Below are positions 27,401-36,210 of a stretch of 64,000 bases of DNA, piece after piece (the stretch's first letter is position 1; each line of letters starts with the position of its first letter). The DNA comes from JARKPK01 sp964631235 (GTDB lineage Bacteria > Planctomycetota > Planctomycetia > Pirellulales > Thermoguttaceae), in assembly GCA_964631235.1 (NCBI GenBank), contig CAZVZX010000008.1:62001-126000 (forward strand). Reading direction: 5' to 3'. A program made the position numbers and the translations under genes. The notes under the pieces are model-generated. The model was not told the DNA's origin and made no database searches. It saw only the letters and a program-made list of their open reading frames with translations.

Positions 27401-28121
27401 TGCCGGACTCGACGGATTGTGGGCGAACCCGTCGAATTGGGCCGAAAGCGCGGTTCCCGCGGCCGGTCAAAAGGCGAAATTCACTGTTACAGGGGCGGGG
27501 GCTGTTTCCATCGAAGCTGGTAAGACCGTCGGCCAAGTGCTGTTCGACAGCGCATCGCCGTACACCATCAGCGGCGATACCGGCGCCGCGCTGACAATGG
27601 ACAACACCGGCGGAACAGGCAACGCGTCGATCACCGCGTCTGCCGGAAGCCATACCATCAGCGCTCAGGTGGCGTCCACAGCGGCAACCCCGCTCGAATT
27701 GAGTGCGGCCGCAGGCGCCGCCTTGAATCTCACCGGCGGAGTGCTCAATTCGGCGAGTGCAGTGAACATCCTGGAAGGGGCGATCAATGCGGCCGTGATC
27801 GACGGCGCCGGCGACACTTCGGTGGGCACCGTCTCGGCTGCAACGCTGGTGACGGGACACATCCGCCAGGATTCGCTGACGATCGGATCGGGCAGCCTTG
27901 TGGAGATCAATTCCAACAGCGGCGCGGCAAGCACAAGCATTATCAACCTCTTGGAAATCTTCGATGGAACCGGCTTCACGTGGAGCGGCTCGGGCGGCTT
28001 TGCGGGAGCGGAAGTCGGCGATGCCGGCCCCGGAACGCAGCCCGTGCCCGAGCCGGGCGCTTGGGCGCTGATTGCAATTGCCTTGTTGTGCGGGCCGTTC
28101 CTTTTTCGGCGGCGATCGTAG
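24471..28121 (+). CDS. Large secreted beta-strand-repeat protein with PEP-CTERM anchor
   Basis: A 1216-residue exported protein. Residues 1-29 form a signal peptide ending SSARAA. The body is rich in Gly, Thr, Asn and Ser and has at least five autotransporter-associated beta-strand (PATR) repeats, such as VLSGANTYSGTTTIQTGTL and VVLSGDSTYTGSTAVNAGTL. A second WTGAGLDGLWANPSNW segment begins near residue 975, similar to the start of the mature protein. The C-terminus has VPEPGAWALIAIALLCGPF followed by RRRS, the PEP-CTERM sorting tripartite signal. There is no autotransporter barrel, so surface delivery would depend on the PEP-CTERM/exosortase route. Likely a cell-surface or extracellular-matrix fibre. 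Confidence 0.88.
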   Translation: MPRFSLRWTKLGLFAALMTIGANSSARAAVVTWDANGATANQTDGAGAWLDANKWWTGSANTDWTSGDDAVFGNGGTGGAVTLASPTTVNSLTFNTFGGTYTLGSAGQTITLNNGITKNAGSGVVTIASPITLGGDQTWTNNSTNALTINTPGIDTAGFNLTIDGSGTTMLAVVNQAPISISGSGGLIKNGSGLLVWGGDNSSFFTGTTTINGGVVRVRSPATLGSGNLVLNGGVIEHYWSDDFTRSLGDGAGQVQILGGASGFSENGATGMTVNIAGVTELVWGSAYFNPSTFILQANTAQAGSSLTFAEGLDLNGNARTIAVNATTQGTWATITGVIRNTAGTAASLTKAGPGILILNASSANTYDGGTTISAGTLRFMKTNLMPAVGEVAVQDGATLSVAVGGTGQWTTGLSGEGTIGGLLAGLGGQAGGTVSYSGNVMLGFHVSGTQTYSGDIADVGDSLGIVVSNTGTIALTGNNSYTGQTLVLGGTLQFDSIGNVGGGNSSLGAPTTVANGTIGVGDRNTAGTLKYVGSGHTSNRVIDMRGSAAGVTIDASGTGALVLTGNVIGSFFTTGNGQANKTLTLSGTSTAENTLSGTINNNNNGTGTQTTSLVKAGTGTWVLSGANTYSGTTTIQTGTLIVGTNAPSNANGAFGKATSEIAFGVAGGNTDASILIGGPYTVARTIRLATNNGTDTGTRVLTLGGNTADQSTFSGAIHLGTASQTSRGIVLTAAAGGQVTFSGVIQNPTGQDFAEATAAAALTAVTKTGEGTVVLSGDSTYTGSTAVNAGTLLVNGSLLNTAAVVVNSTGTLGGTGTINGPVTVNDGGTLAPGASVGQITLNNGLNMSAAGSGAGMVWQLGALSTDFPGSNFDFVYMPFGHLVLGGQSKLTLDFSLLPVSQRPDYATPDAFWTSNHSWKIIDTNSNIGDTNFSQLTNAVYPTGTFTTVVGTDFDAGDIFLQFSAGPSGPVTRNWTGAGLDGLWANPSNWAESAVPAAGQKAKFTVTGAGAVSIEAGKTVGQVLFDSASPYTISGDTGAALTMDNTGGTGNASITASAGSHTISAQVASTAATPLELSAAAGAALNLTGGVLNSASAVNILEGAINAAVIDGAGDTSVGTVSAATLVTGHIRQDSLTIGSGSLVEINSNSGAASTSIINLLEIFDGTGFTWSGSGGFAGAEVGDAGPGTQPVPEPGAWALIAIALLCGPFLFRRRS

Positions 28122-28383
28122 TCGGAGAAACAACGCTACAGCAGAAAAGTTGTTGCAAGCGACCCACAAAGAAGAACGTTTACACCGGGTAGAAGGGCGG
28201 GAAGGACGGTGGCCGTAAGCGAGGCGACTCGGTCGGCGGAGAATAGAGGAAAGGGCCCTTGGCTCTCCGTTGAACGTTCCGCTGGGCTGGTTCGTCAAGA
28301 TCGAGCGGCTGCGCTCGATTTCATACGAGTCGGAGCCTTGATACACCGCTTTCCCGCCCTCGATCGCTGACGTGACAGAATAG
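28122..28383. other. Intergenic region with a hairpin
   Basis: Stretch between the PEP-CTERM gene and repeat copy F. It contains the hairpin at 28300 and otherwise nothing that I can identify. Confidence 0.35.
28300..28321 (+). terminator. Possible terminator after the PEP-CTERM gene
   Basis: ATCGAGCG at 28300-28307 and CGCTCGAT at 28312-28319 form a perfect 8-bp stem with a four-base loop, followed by TT. The T-run is short and the site is about 180 bases after the stop codon, so this is tentative. Confidence 0.35.
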
Positions 28384-28475
28384 GACCGCGAAAGACGGAA
28401 AGCGGTTGAAACCGGGATGGCGCGCAAGAGAGTCGCGTTGTTGCGACCGCGGTCGGTTTTGTAATCGTATGAGAC
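28384..28475 (-). repeat. Family 1 intergenic repeat, copy F
   Basis: Minus-strand copy; read on that strand it has TCATACGATTACAAAACCG, centre ACCGCGGTCGCAACAACGCG, TCTTGCGCGCCATCC, GGTTTCAACCGCTTTCCGTC and TTTCGCGGTCCTATT. The right block is the best preserved part. Confidence 0.72.
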
Positions 28476-28676
28476 TGTTGTGACACCGACAATTTAGAAA
28501 AGGATTTGTCGGCCCGCCCCGCCTTAGCCTGCCTTCCTACCCACCACATGAAGTTGAGAGACCGGCGGCATTTGAAGGGTGCCACAACACGCCGTTCCAT
28601 CGATCGGTATTCGACTTAGTGCATGGCGGCAGTCCATGAATCGGGCGATGTATCTGCTATCGGAAAGGAAGAGACT

Positions 28677-30590
28677 GTGAGTGTAACGAGGCTGTTCGGC
28701 TGTGTGTTGGCTATTGTTCTTCTGAGTGCTTCCGAAGCCTGGACGGCGGCGCCCAAGGCTTCGCCGCCAGTTGCGCTCACGCCTGCGGGCGAAAAGCTTC
28801 TCGCCCGTTATTCGTCGATGCTCGACGAGCTGCGGGCAGAAATCAACAGGTCGCTTCCGCGGCTCGACACGAAGGATAAGGATGCCTTCATCGCGGCCTA
28901 CACGGCCGAGGCGAAGGCAATGGCTGCCGAATTGAACGCGATGCGTGATACGGCGACCGCGAAAGACAAAGAGGCGGCCGCCAAAGCCCGCGAAGCCGCC
29001 AAGGCTGCCCTTGCACAGGCGCAGGCCGCTGCTCGGCAACCTGTCGAGTCGGTGATGAAGGCGGTGCAACCGTTTCTGGCTGCCGACGCACTTGACGCGA
29101 AACTGGCGAAAGCGGCCGTTTTGGCCCAAGCCACGCCGCGAGGATTAGCCGAGTACGCTCAACAGGGCCAAGAGCAGGAAGCCCGAATCGAGAAGCTGCT
29201 CGGCGATGCTCGCGTGATGCAGGAAATGCTCATCGCCGATGGCGCCAAGGACGGGAAGTACGGCCGAGCAATGGAGATTTTCGAAGCGATCAACAAGGCG
29301 AGTTCGCGGGCCGGTGCCGGTCTGTTTCGCCGCTTGGCGTTGGCCGTCAGTTTGGAACATGCCGTGCCGATTGCCCAAAGCAACCCGCAGGCGAGTACCG
29401 ACGCTCCGGCGATTGTTGATCCGGTCAAGCGTTACTTGCATTACGAAAAAGCCTTTCTCGACGGCGAGTTGGATCCGGCGTTCAAGAGCTTGTCGGCCTG
29501 GGAGTATCGGCACGTGGTCAACTCCGACGCTCCCGATGAGATCCTTGCTTGGGGCCGCGAGATGTTGCGCAACTATCGGCCGGACCACATTCGTACCGAC
29601 AACGAGGGTTGGCGGTACTCGATCGCTGTGAAGACGGATGTCAAATACGGTTCGCAGGATGTGAAGAACGATCTGCCGACGCTCCAGAATTATCAGAACA
29701 TCATCAAGAACGGCGGCGTGTGCGGGCGTCGGGCGTTCTTCGGCCGGTTCATCCTTCGCAGCTTCGGCATTCCGACGGTTGCTCGACCGCAGCGCGGCCA
29801 TGCCGCCTTGGCCCGCTGGACGCCGCAGGGATGGGTGATCAATCTGGGCGCGGGCTGGGAATGGGGCTGGACCGACTTCGGCCAAGGGCCCGATTTCGTG
29901 CTGATGACGCAGGCGAGAAAGAATGAGAAGGCCTATCTCCAAGTGCAGCGGGCGCAGTGGCTCGGCGACATCTTCGGCGAGAAACGGGCGTTCGGCTTCA
30001 ACTCGCCGCCGTCGGGCTTTTGGAACGGCGCGGCGCTCTATCGCCAGCGGGCCATCGCTGCCGAATCGAAGGCTGTTGCCTTGGGGCCCTTGGGCGAAGA
30101 CATCGGTGAGTCGAACGAGTCGAAAGAGTCCGTCCCGGTCGAGAAGACGCCGATTAGCGAGGCCGATCGAAAAGTCGTTGTCGATCGCAATGGCGTCATC
30201 ACTATCCCGGCGATTGCTCTGAGCAAGCCGACGGGCAATTCCGCGCAGTTTCTGGCGATGAAGGGGTTCTTCGGCGGAGTGCAATTGCACTGCGTTCGCG
30301 ATTTGAAGAACCCGCAAGAGTTCGAATATGCGGTGGACGTGCCGCGGGCCGGAAAGTACACGCTCGTTGCGCAAGTGGTTACCGTGCAGTCCGACCAAAA
30401 GCTGCTGCTTAAGCAGAACAACGCTCAGCAGGCCGTGGAGATCGCCGTGCCGTACACGGTCGGGCGATGGGAATCGACTCCGCCGGTTGAAATCACGCTG
30501 GTCAAGGGCACCAATGTCCTCCACTTTACGCGCCCCGCCCCCAGCGGCGGGCTTACAATCAAGCAGTTCACACTGACGCCGGTGAAGTAG
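28677..30590 (+). CDS. Secreted protein with transglutaminase-like core
   Basis: A 637-residue protein with signal peptide (RLFGCVLAIVLLSASEAWTAA). A helical, Ala/Lys-rich coiled-coil-like region spans roughly residues 80-160. Around residues 345-400 it has NGGVCGRRAFFGRFILRSFG with a Cys, then RGHAALARW with a His about 40 residues on, followed by an aromatic GAGWEWGWTD segment. Order and spacing fit the Cys-His-Asp core of transglutaminase-like proteases, but the family is not one I can name. The last ~130 residues (IPAIALSKPTGNSAQFLAMK onwards) look like a beta-sandwich of the carbohydrate-binding type. GTG 28677 was chosen because AAGGAAGAG precedes it. Confidence 0.75.
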   Translation: MSVTRLFGCVLAIVLLSASEAWTAAPKASPPVALTPAGEKLLARYSSMLDELRAEINRSLPRLDTKDKDAFIAAYTAEAKAMAAELNAMRDTATAKDKEAAAKAREAAKAALAQAQAAARQPVESVMKAVQPFLAADALDAKLAKAAVLAQATPRGLAEYAQQGQEQEARIEKLLGDARVMQEMLIADGAKDGKYGRAMEIFEAINKASSRAGAGLFRRLALAVSLEHAVPIAQSNPQASTDAPAIVDPVKRYLHYEKAFLDGELDPAFKSLSAWEYRHVVNSDAPDEILAWGREMLRNYRPDHIRTDNEGWRYSIAVKTDVKYGSQDVKNDLPTLQNYQNIIKNGGVCGRRAFFGRFILRSFGIPTVARPQRGHAALARWTPQGWVINLGAGWEWGWTDFGQGPDFVLMTQARKNEKAYLQVQRAQWLGDIFGEKRAFGFNSPPSGFWNGAALYRQRAIAAESKAVALGPLGEDIGESNESKESVPVEKTPISEADRKVVVDRNGVITIPAIALSKPTGNSAQFLAMKGFFGGVQLHCVRDLKNPQEFEYAVDVPRAGKYTLVAQVVTVQSDQKLLLKQNNAQQAVEIAVPYTVGRWESTPPVEITLVKGTNVLHFTRPAPSGGLTIKQFTLTPVK

Positions 30591-30673
30591 CGACGGCGGC
30601 GTTGCAACGGGCGACGCGGACGGCAATGATGTTGTCGGATCACACTTCAGGATTCTTCGATTTTTGTGGTTCT

Positions 30674-31786
30674 ATGAAAGCAGAGATTATGTTCAAGCAA
30701 GTCTTTTGCGCAATGGCGTGCCTTACGGCCCTGTTTGTGATCGGCGTTTCGTGTGCAACAGCGGCGGACGCGAAAAAGCCCGTTCAGGTGTTCATCTTGA
30801 TGGGCCAATCGAACATGGTTGGGGCGGGAAAGATCGTCGGCGACAAGGACGGAACGCTCGAGTACGCCGTGAAGACGAAGAAGAAGTATCCCTACCTCGT
30901 GGACGAGTCGGGCAACTGGATCGAGCGTCCGGACGTCCGCTACGTTCGCGTTATGCAGGGCCGAGGCGGCAGCGGAATGCAGCAGTTCAACAACGAATGG
31001 ATGACAGTTAAAGCCTGCAAGACGATCGGGCCGGAGTTCGGCATTGCGCACCACGTGGGCGATGCAATCGACGCGCCGGTGATGATTCTCAAAAGCTGCA
31101 TCGGCAATCGCAGCCTCGGTTGGGATCTGTTACCGCCGGGCAGCGAGCGTTTTTTGGCCGAGGTCACCGACCGCTCCGGCAAGACCACCACAAAGGTCTT
31201 CGCCGGCTACAAAGATCGCCCCGATTCCTGGGACGCCGATCCGGCCAAGGGCGTTGCCACCGAGCCGCCGCCGTTCGTCGATAAGAACGGCAAACCGATC
31301 GAATGGTATGCGGGCAAGCAGTACGACGACGACGTTTCTTACGCGAAAAAGGTGCTTTCGGAACTCGATAAGTACTGCCCGGGCGCAACGAGCTATGAAG
31401 TTGCCGGATTCTTCTTCTGGCAGGGCGAGAAAGACTGCGGCAATCCCGTCCATTCGGCCCGATATGAAGAAAACCTTGTTCGGTTCATCAAACAGTTGCG
31501 AAAGGACTTCAACGCCCCCAACGCGAAGTTTGTGCTCGCCACGTTGGGCGAGGCCGTCAAAGGCAGCGGCGGCAACGGCGGGCTAGTGCTCAACGCCCAG
31601 CTCGCGGTCGATGGCGCCAGCGGCAAGTATCCCGAGTTCAAAGGCAACGTGGCGACGATCTACACGAACCCAATGGCCCAGGGCGGCAGTGGAAACGGCC
31701 ATTACGGCGGCAAGGCCGAAGTGTATATGGATGTCGGCGAAGCGATGGGCAAGGCGATGGTAGAGTTGCTGAAGTCGGGCAAATGA
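30674..31786 (+). CDS. SGNH-type carbohydrate esterase (sialate O-acetylesterase-like, DUF303)
   Basis: A 370-residue secreted enzyme. A signal peptide is followed by VFILMGQSNMVGAG, the block I motif with the catalytic Ser of DUF303/CE6-type acetylesterases. The middle has FFWQGEKDCGN, matching the WxQGE block, and the C-terminal GNGHYGGKAEVYMDVGEA provides the likely catalytic His. Related enzymes remove O-acetyl groups from sugars of plant or algal glycans, or from sialic acid. Two starts are possible (ATG 30674 and ATG 30689), differing only before the signal peptide. It is 83 bases after the transglutaminase-like gene and 51 before the next, suggesting one transcript. Confidence 0.87.
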   Translation: MKAEIMFKQVFCAMACLTALFVIGVSCATAADAKKPVQVFILMGQSNMVGAGKIVGDKDGTLEYAVKTKKKYPYLVDESGNWIERPDVRYVRVMQGRGGSGMQQFNNEWMTVKACKTIGPEFGIAHHVGDAIDAPVMILKSCIGNRSLGWDLLPPGSERFLAEVTDRSGKTTTKVFAGYKDRPDSWDADPAKGVATEPPPFVDKNGKPIEWYAGKQYDDDVSYAKKVLSELDKYCPGATSYEVAGFFFWQGEKDCGNPVHSARYEENLVRFIKQLRKDFNAPNAKFVLATLGEAVKGSGGNGGLVLNAQLAVDGASGKYPEFKGNVATIYTNPMAQGGSGNGHYGGKAEVYMDVGEAMGKAMVELLKSGK

Positions 31787-31837
31787 CCATCCCCGCGAGG
31801 TTCGCCATGGAATTCGCAGCGAGCGAGGCTTGACGGC

Positions 31838-33223
31838 ATGGACCGTCGTGATTTCCTACAGATGGCCGGTGTCGCGGCGGTTGGTGGTCTTGCGCTTACC
31901 GATTTCGCGTCAGGCCTCGCTTGTGCGGCTCTGCCGAGGCGTCCGGACGTTCGCGAGTTCTTCGAATCGGATTCTCCCGACGTCTTGTCGCTGGCGCAGC
32001 GGGTGTTCGATAAATGCATCCTCGATAAGCTCCAGCCACCCACGCCGCCGCTGGAGCACACATGGGTTCGCCCCGGCGGGCCGTACTACCTCGGCCAGTG
32101 GATTTGGGACACGATGTTCGTGATCGACTTGCTGGCGATTTTGCCCGATGCCCAGCCTGTCATCCGCGACATCATGCAGAACTACTGGGATTTCCAAGAC
32201 CGTTGGAACCGCGACGCTCCGGAGCACGCCCGCGACATGATCACGGTGGCCATCAAAACGGCCCCGCAAGAGGTGCGTCAATTCTCGCAGATTCCGTTGC
32301 TCGCCTGGGGCGTCGAGCGAGTCTTTCGGCGCAGCGGCGACCGGGCGCTGCTCGCTCAATGCCTCGGCCGGCTGGAGCGATTTCACGACTGGTTCTGGCG
32401 CGAGCGAGATCTACGTGACAACGGATTGATCGCCGTCGGCGCATATTCCGGCACGCTTCAGCACGCTAAGTGGGAAACGTTCGACTACGAATGCAACATG
32501 GACGACATGCGGCTGACCGTCCATCCGCAACGCAAAGGGCCGAAGGAAGGGCCGTGGTACGGCGACCTCTGCGTGCCGGGCAACACGGCGTACTTGATCT
32601 TGGCCGAACGCAGCCTTGCGCGCTTAGCGGAAGCAGCCGGCGACGAGGCCATGGCCGCTCGCCGACGGCGGCGCGTCGAGAAGGGCATCCAGGGCATGCG
32701 AAGGCATATGTGGGATGAGAAGGCGGGCACCTTCCTGACGGTCACACGCGACACGCTCGAAAAAATCCCCGTGGCCACCATCGGCAGTTGGATTCCGTTG
32801 GCCGCGGGCGTTCCCACGGCGGCGATGGCCCGTCGCATGGCCGAGGTCCTTGCTTCGCCCTCTTGGATGACTCCGCTGCCGGTGCCCACCGTTGATCGGA
32901 ATGATAAGCGGTGGAAGTCGAATGCCTTTTGGCGCGGCGATGTCTGGCCGCCGACCAACTATCAAATCGCCGGCGGCCTGGCCGCCTACGGCTACACCGA
33001 ACTGGCCGCGACCATCGCCGACAAGACGGTCGCCAACGCCTTGCGCAACGGAATCAGCGAGCACTACGATTCGCTCACGGGGCAGCCGCTGGGAGTGCGC
33101 GATTACTGTATGAGCTGCACCTTGGTAACCATGATGCTCGACGGCCTGACGAAAGACTATACGCTGCGGCTCCGCAACAACGGCAGATCGAACGGTTCGC
33201 CTGTGGTGTCGCAAGGGAGTTAA
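31838..33223 (+). CDS. Tat-exported six-hairpin glycosidase (trehalase/GH63-like)
   Basis: A 461-residue protein with twin-arginine leader (MDRRDFLQMAGVAAVGG). The mature part is an (alpha/alpha)6 barrel of the GH37/GH63 type: GQWIWDTMFVIDLLAI near residue 87, YECNMDDMRLT further on, and FWRGDVWPPTNYQIAGGL near residue 365, which matches the conserved RG-x-W-PxNY segment of trehalase and mannosylglycerate hydrolase-like enzymes. Exact sugar specificity cannot be read from the sequence. The next gene starts 6 bases after its stop, so the two are translationally close. Confidence 0.8.
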   Translation: MDRRDFLQMAGVAAVGGLALTDFASGLACAALPRRPDVREFFESDSPDVLSLAQRVFDKCILDKLQPPTPPLEHTWVRPGGPYYLGQWIWDTMFVIDLLAILPDAQPVIRDIMQNYWDFQDRWNRDAPEHARDMITVAIKTAPQEVRQFSQIPLLAWGVERVFRRSGDRALLAQCLGRLERFHDWFWRERDLRDNGLIAVGAYSGTLQHAKWETFDYECNMDDMRLTVHPQRKGPKEGPWYGDLCVPGNTAYLILAERSLARLAEAAGDEAMAARRRRRVEKGIQGMRRHMWDEKAGTFLTVTRDTLEKIPVATIGSWIPLAAGVPTAAMARRMAEVLASPSWMTPLPVPTVDRNDKRWKSNAFWRGDVWPPTNYQIAGGLAAYGYTELAATIADKTVANALRNGISEHYDSLTGQPLGVRDYCMSCTLVTMMLDGLTKDYTLRLRNNGRSNGSPVVSQGS

Positions 33224-33228
33224 CCGCG

Positions 33229-34242
33229 ATGCGTAAAGCCTGTTTGATCGTGTCCGCTTTGTTTTGGACAGCCTTGATCGGCAACGTCGCAATCGCCGGC
33301 GAAGCGGCGGCGCGGACCGACCGAACGTCGGACGAACGGTCCGCTGTCATCGAGGAACTGAAACAAGAGTTCCTGCGATTAAAGTTCGGAATGTTCATTC
33401 ACTACAACATGGAGACCTACAAAGGGGGCCAATGGGTTGCCGGCTACGCCGATCCCGCCGATTTCAATCCCGGCGGCAAAGTCGATACCGATGCTTGGGC
33501 CGAAGCGGCCAAAGCCGCCGGCATGACCTACGCCGTTCTGACGGCAAAACACGTCTCCGGTTTTTGTCTCTGGGACAGCAAATACACGACCTTCGACGTT
33601 TTCCATCCCGACTGCCCTTACAAACAAGACCTAGTGGCTCAGTTCGTCAAATCCTTCAAAGACCGCGGACTGAAGGTTGGTCTTTACTACGCTTGGCGTC
33701 ATCCGGGGTTCGCCGCCAAGTACAAGGTGCTGCCGCCCGAATGCGATCCCGCAACACATAGCGCGGAGGAGCAGAAGAAGTATCAACTAGCGCAAATCAC
33801 CGAACTGATCGAGAAGTACCCCGACGTGTTCTATATCTGGAACGACGGGCTCGACCCGCAGATCATGCCTGAGGAAGAGGCACGGGCATTCTATCGCAGT
33901 TTGCCGCGCACAGTGCTGTATAGTTCGAACTGGTGGGATTGGGGAAAGAAGGGCACGCCATACGCCGACATCGCGGTCAAGGAAATGCGGCACTTCCCCG
34001 AGAGCAACACCGCGGTCGGAGAAACATGCTGGTGCTTGGAGCACAAATGGTTTTGGAGCGAAGGAACCCGCCCCAAAACGGCCAAGCAAGTTCTCGAGTT
34101 GCTCAAACTCGTCAACGGCCGGCGCTCGAACTTCCTGCTCAATGTTGGCCCGAACAAACAAGGCAAGTTCGACGACGCAAGCGTCGAGGTATTGGCCGAA
34201 GTTGGACGGGCTTTGGCACACCCGGGCCAAGCCGACCAGTGA
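33229..34242 (+). CDS. Secreted alpha-L-fucosidase-like protein (GH29), short
   Basis: A 337-residue protein with signal peptide (ending AIAGEA). The catalytic barrel is recognisable by LRLKFGMFIHYNMETYKGGQ, LTAKHVSGFCLWDSKYTTFD and the YIWNDG motif with the expected nucleophile Asp, and it ends with RRSNFLLNVGPNKQGK, a strong GH29 marker. GH29 fucosidases are usually 430-600 residues because of a C-terminal beta-sandwich, which is missing here. The ATG at 33229 has AAGGGAG 9 bases upstream and lies 5 bases past the previous stop, so it is probably translated from the same mRNA. It likely removes fucose from sulfated or other glycans. Confidence 0.88.
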   Translation: MRKACLIVSALFWTALIGNVAIAGEAAARTDRTSDERSAVIEELKQEFLRLKFGMFIHYNMETYKGGQWVAGYADPADFNPGGKVDTDAWAEAAKAAGMTYAVLTAKHVSGFCLWDSKYTTFDVFHPDCPYKQDLVAQFVKSFKDRGLKVGLYYAWRHPGFAAKYKVLPPECDPATHSAEEQKKYQLAQITELIEKYPDVFYIWNDGLDPQIMPEEEARAFYRSLPRTVLYSSNWWDWGKKGTPYADIAVKEMRHFPESNTAVGETCWCLEHKWFWSEGTRPKTAKQVLELLKLVNGRRSNFLLNVGPNKQGKFDDASVEVLAEVGRALAHPGQADQ

Positions 34243-34740
34243 TCGCCAACCGCGGCAATCCTTCTCGTTTCGCTCCTTTTGCCAAGCGGATTGCCGAGTA
34301 AGCCGCCTTCCATCAGCAAAATGGCCGCAACGCCCACCGTGCGAGTTGAAGCCGGCACGATGGGCCAATTCGCCGGCCCTTTCCATTGTCGATGCCTTTT
34401 GGGGTGAGGGCAGTCTCCAGCGATGGTGCGCGGCTTATCGGCCGATTCAGCACTGGCGAATCCCGAACGCGCGATGCACAATAGACACAACCGCACAACG
34501 GGAAGTGGTCTGACCATGGACAACATGCCGTTGGCAGCTTCGTTTGTTTTTGGCTGGCCGCTTTCCCGATTGCGCACAACCGTTGATTGTTTCGGAGTGG
34601 AGCCGCTGATGCCGCAGATCGAATCTGCGGGCTTCCGACATGTGCTCCGAGGAGCGGCCTACGACATTCCGAGCAAGCGTTGGCAACGCGCACCGCAGCG
34701 AACGAGAGTCGTACGAGCCTCAAGGCATGGGATCACGACG
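34243..34740. other. Intergenic region, nothing recognised
   Basis: About 500 bases before the first sulfatase. An open frame leads into the sulfatase from 34423, but its codon use and lack of motifs argue against coding. No copy of either repeat family was found here. Confidence 0.35.
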
Positions 34741-36207
34741 ATGAAACGAATCTTCCTTCTCTTGTTCCTTTGCTGCCTTCCATCCAATCTCGTTGCCGCC
34801 GCGCCGGCGAACATCGTGTTCATTCTTGCCGACGACTTGGGACAGCGCGATCTCGGCGCCTATGGCAGCACGTTCTACGAAACGCCCCATATCGATCGAC
34901 TCGCAAAGGATGGTGCGCTGTTCACCGATGCTTATGCGGCCTGCCCGGTGTGTTCGCCGACTCGGGTGAGCATCTTCACCGGACAGTGGCCGCAACGCAC
35001 CGGCATTACCGACTACATCGGCGCGCCGCTCCGCCCCGAACTATGGAAGCGGAACACCAAACTTCTTCCCGCCCCCTACAGCGACCGATTATCGCTCGAT
35101 GCGCCCACGCTCGCCAAGGCGTTGAAGGCCGCGGGCTACGCGACATTCTTTGCCGGCAAGTGGCATCTTGGCCCCGAAGGGTGGTGGCCTGAGAACCAGG
35201 GCTTCGACGTGAACATGGGAGGCACTGACAAAGGTGGGCCCTACGGCGGAAAGAAGTATTTTTCGCCCTACGGAAATCCGCGTTTGCCCGACGGGCCCGA
35301 CGGCGAGCATCTGCCCGACCGTCTTGCCACGGAAACGGCCAAGTTCATCGAAGCCAACAAAAGTCGCCCCTTTTTTGCCTTTTTGTCGTTCTACCATGTT
35401 CACACACCGTTGATGGCGCGCGATGACTTACGCGCGAAATACGAACAAAAGCGTGCCCGCCTCGGACTGCAAGAAAAGTGGGGCCGCGAAGGCGAACGCG
35501 ACGTTCGCCTCGTGCAAGAGCATGCCGTGTATGCGGCCATGGTCGAAGCCATGGACTTGGCCGTGGGCAAGGTGTTGGCCAAACTCGACGCGCTCGGCCT
35601 GCGGGAAAACACCCTGGTGATCTTCACCAGCGACAACGGCGGCCTTTCCACCAGCGAAGGCTGGCCGACATCGAACCTCCCGTTGCGCGGCGGAAAAGGC
35701 TGGCTTTATGAGGGCGGCATTCGCGTTCCGCTGCTCGTTCGCTGGCCCGTGGCGGTAAAGCCCGGCAGTGTGATCAACGCGCCTGTGAGCAGCCCCGATT
35801 TTTTCCCCACGTTGTTGGACGTTGTCGGGGCGAAGCCGTTGCCTGGCCAGGTGTTGGACGGCACCAGCTTGGTGCCGTTGCTCAAGGGGGGCACGATCGC
35901 AGATCGCGCGCTCTTTTGGCATTATCCGCATTACGGCAACCAGGGCGGCGCACCGAGTGCGGCCGTGCGTCACGGCGATTGGAAGCTCATCGAATGGGCC
36001 GAGGACAATCGCATCGAGCTGTTCAACCTTGCCCGGGATATCGGCGAGCAAACCGATCTGGTCGAAAAAGAGCCGCAACGTGCGGCCGAGCTGCGTGCCG
36101 AGCTTGCCGCGTGGCAGAAAGCCGTCGGCGCTCGATTTCCGATAGAAAACCCAAACTACGACCCCGCCAAACCGAGCGGCCGCGCCGCCAAACGAAATCC
36201 AAAATAG
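34741..36207 (+). CDS. Secreted sulfatase (arylsulfatase type), first of three
   Basis: A 488-residue protein with signal peptide (MKRIFLLLFLCCLPSNLVAA). NIVFILADDLGQRDL supplies the two metal-binding Asp residues, and the CSPTR motif contains the Cys that is converted to formylglycine. GKWHLG is the third conserved element, and IFTSDNGGLS gives the later metal ligands. Type I sulfatases hydrolyse sulfate esters of glycans; the genus of substrate here is open. The ATG at 34741 begins exactly at the signal peptide. An anaerobic maturase or FGE is not present in the window. Confidence 0.92.
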   Translation: MKRIFLLLFLCCLPSNLVAAAPANIVFILADDLGQRDLGAYGSTFYETPHIDRLAKDGALFTDAYAACPVCSPTRVSIFTGQWPQRTGITDYIGAPLRPELWKRNTKLLPAPYSDRLSLDAPTLAKALKAAGYATFFAGKWHLGPEGWWPENQGFDVNMGGTDKGGPYGGKKYFSPYGNPRLPDGPDGEHLPDRLATETAKFIEANKSRPFFAFLSFYHVHTPLMARDDLRAKYEQKRARLGLQEKWGREGERDVRLVQEHAVYAAMVEAMDLAVGKVLAKLDALGLRENTLVIFTSDNGGLSTSEGWPTSNLPLRGGKGWLYEGGIRVPLLVRWPVAVKPGSVINAPVSSPDFFPTLLDVVGAKPLPGQVLDGTSLVPLLKGGTIADRALFWHYPHYGNQGGAPSAAVRHGDWKLIEWAEDNRIELFNLARDIGEQTDLVEKEPQRAAELRAELAAWQKAVGARFPIENPNYDPAKPSGRAAKRNPK

Positions 36208-36210
36208 TTG

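Noticed and set aside
29145..30626. 493-codon frame antisense to the transglutaminase-like gene
   Set aside because: The plus strand has a signal peptide, ribosome-binding site and motifs; the antisense frame has none.
32911..33228. Longer start of the GH29 frame
   Set aside because: It overlaps the six-hairpin gene in another frame; the signal peptide and ribosome-binding site point to 33229.
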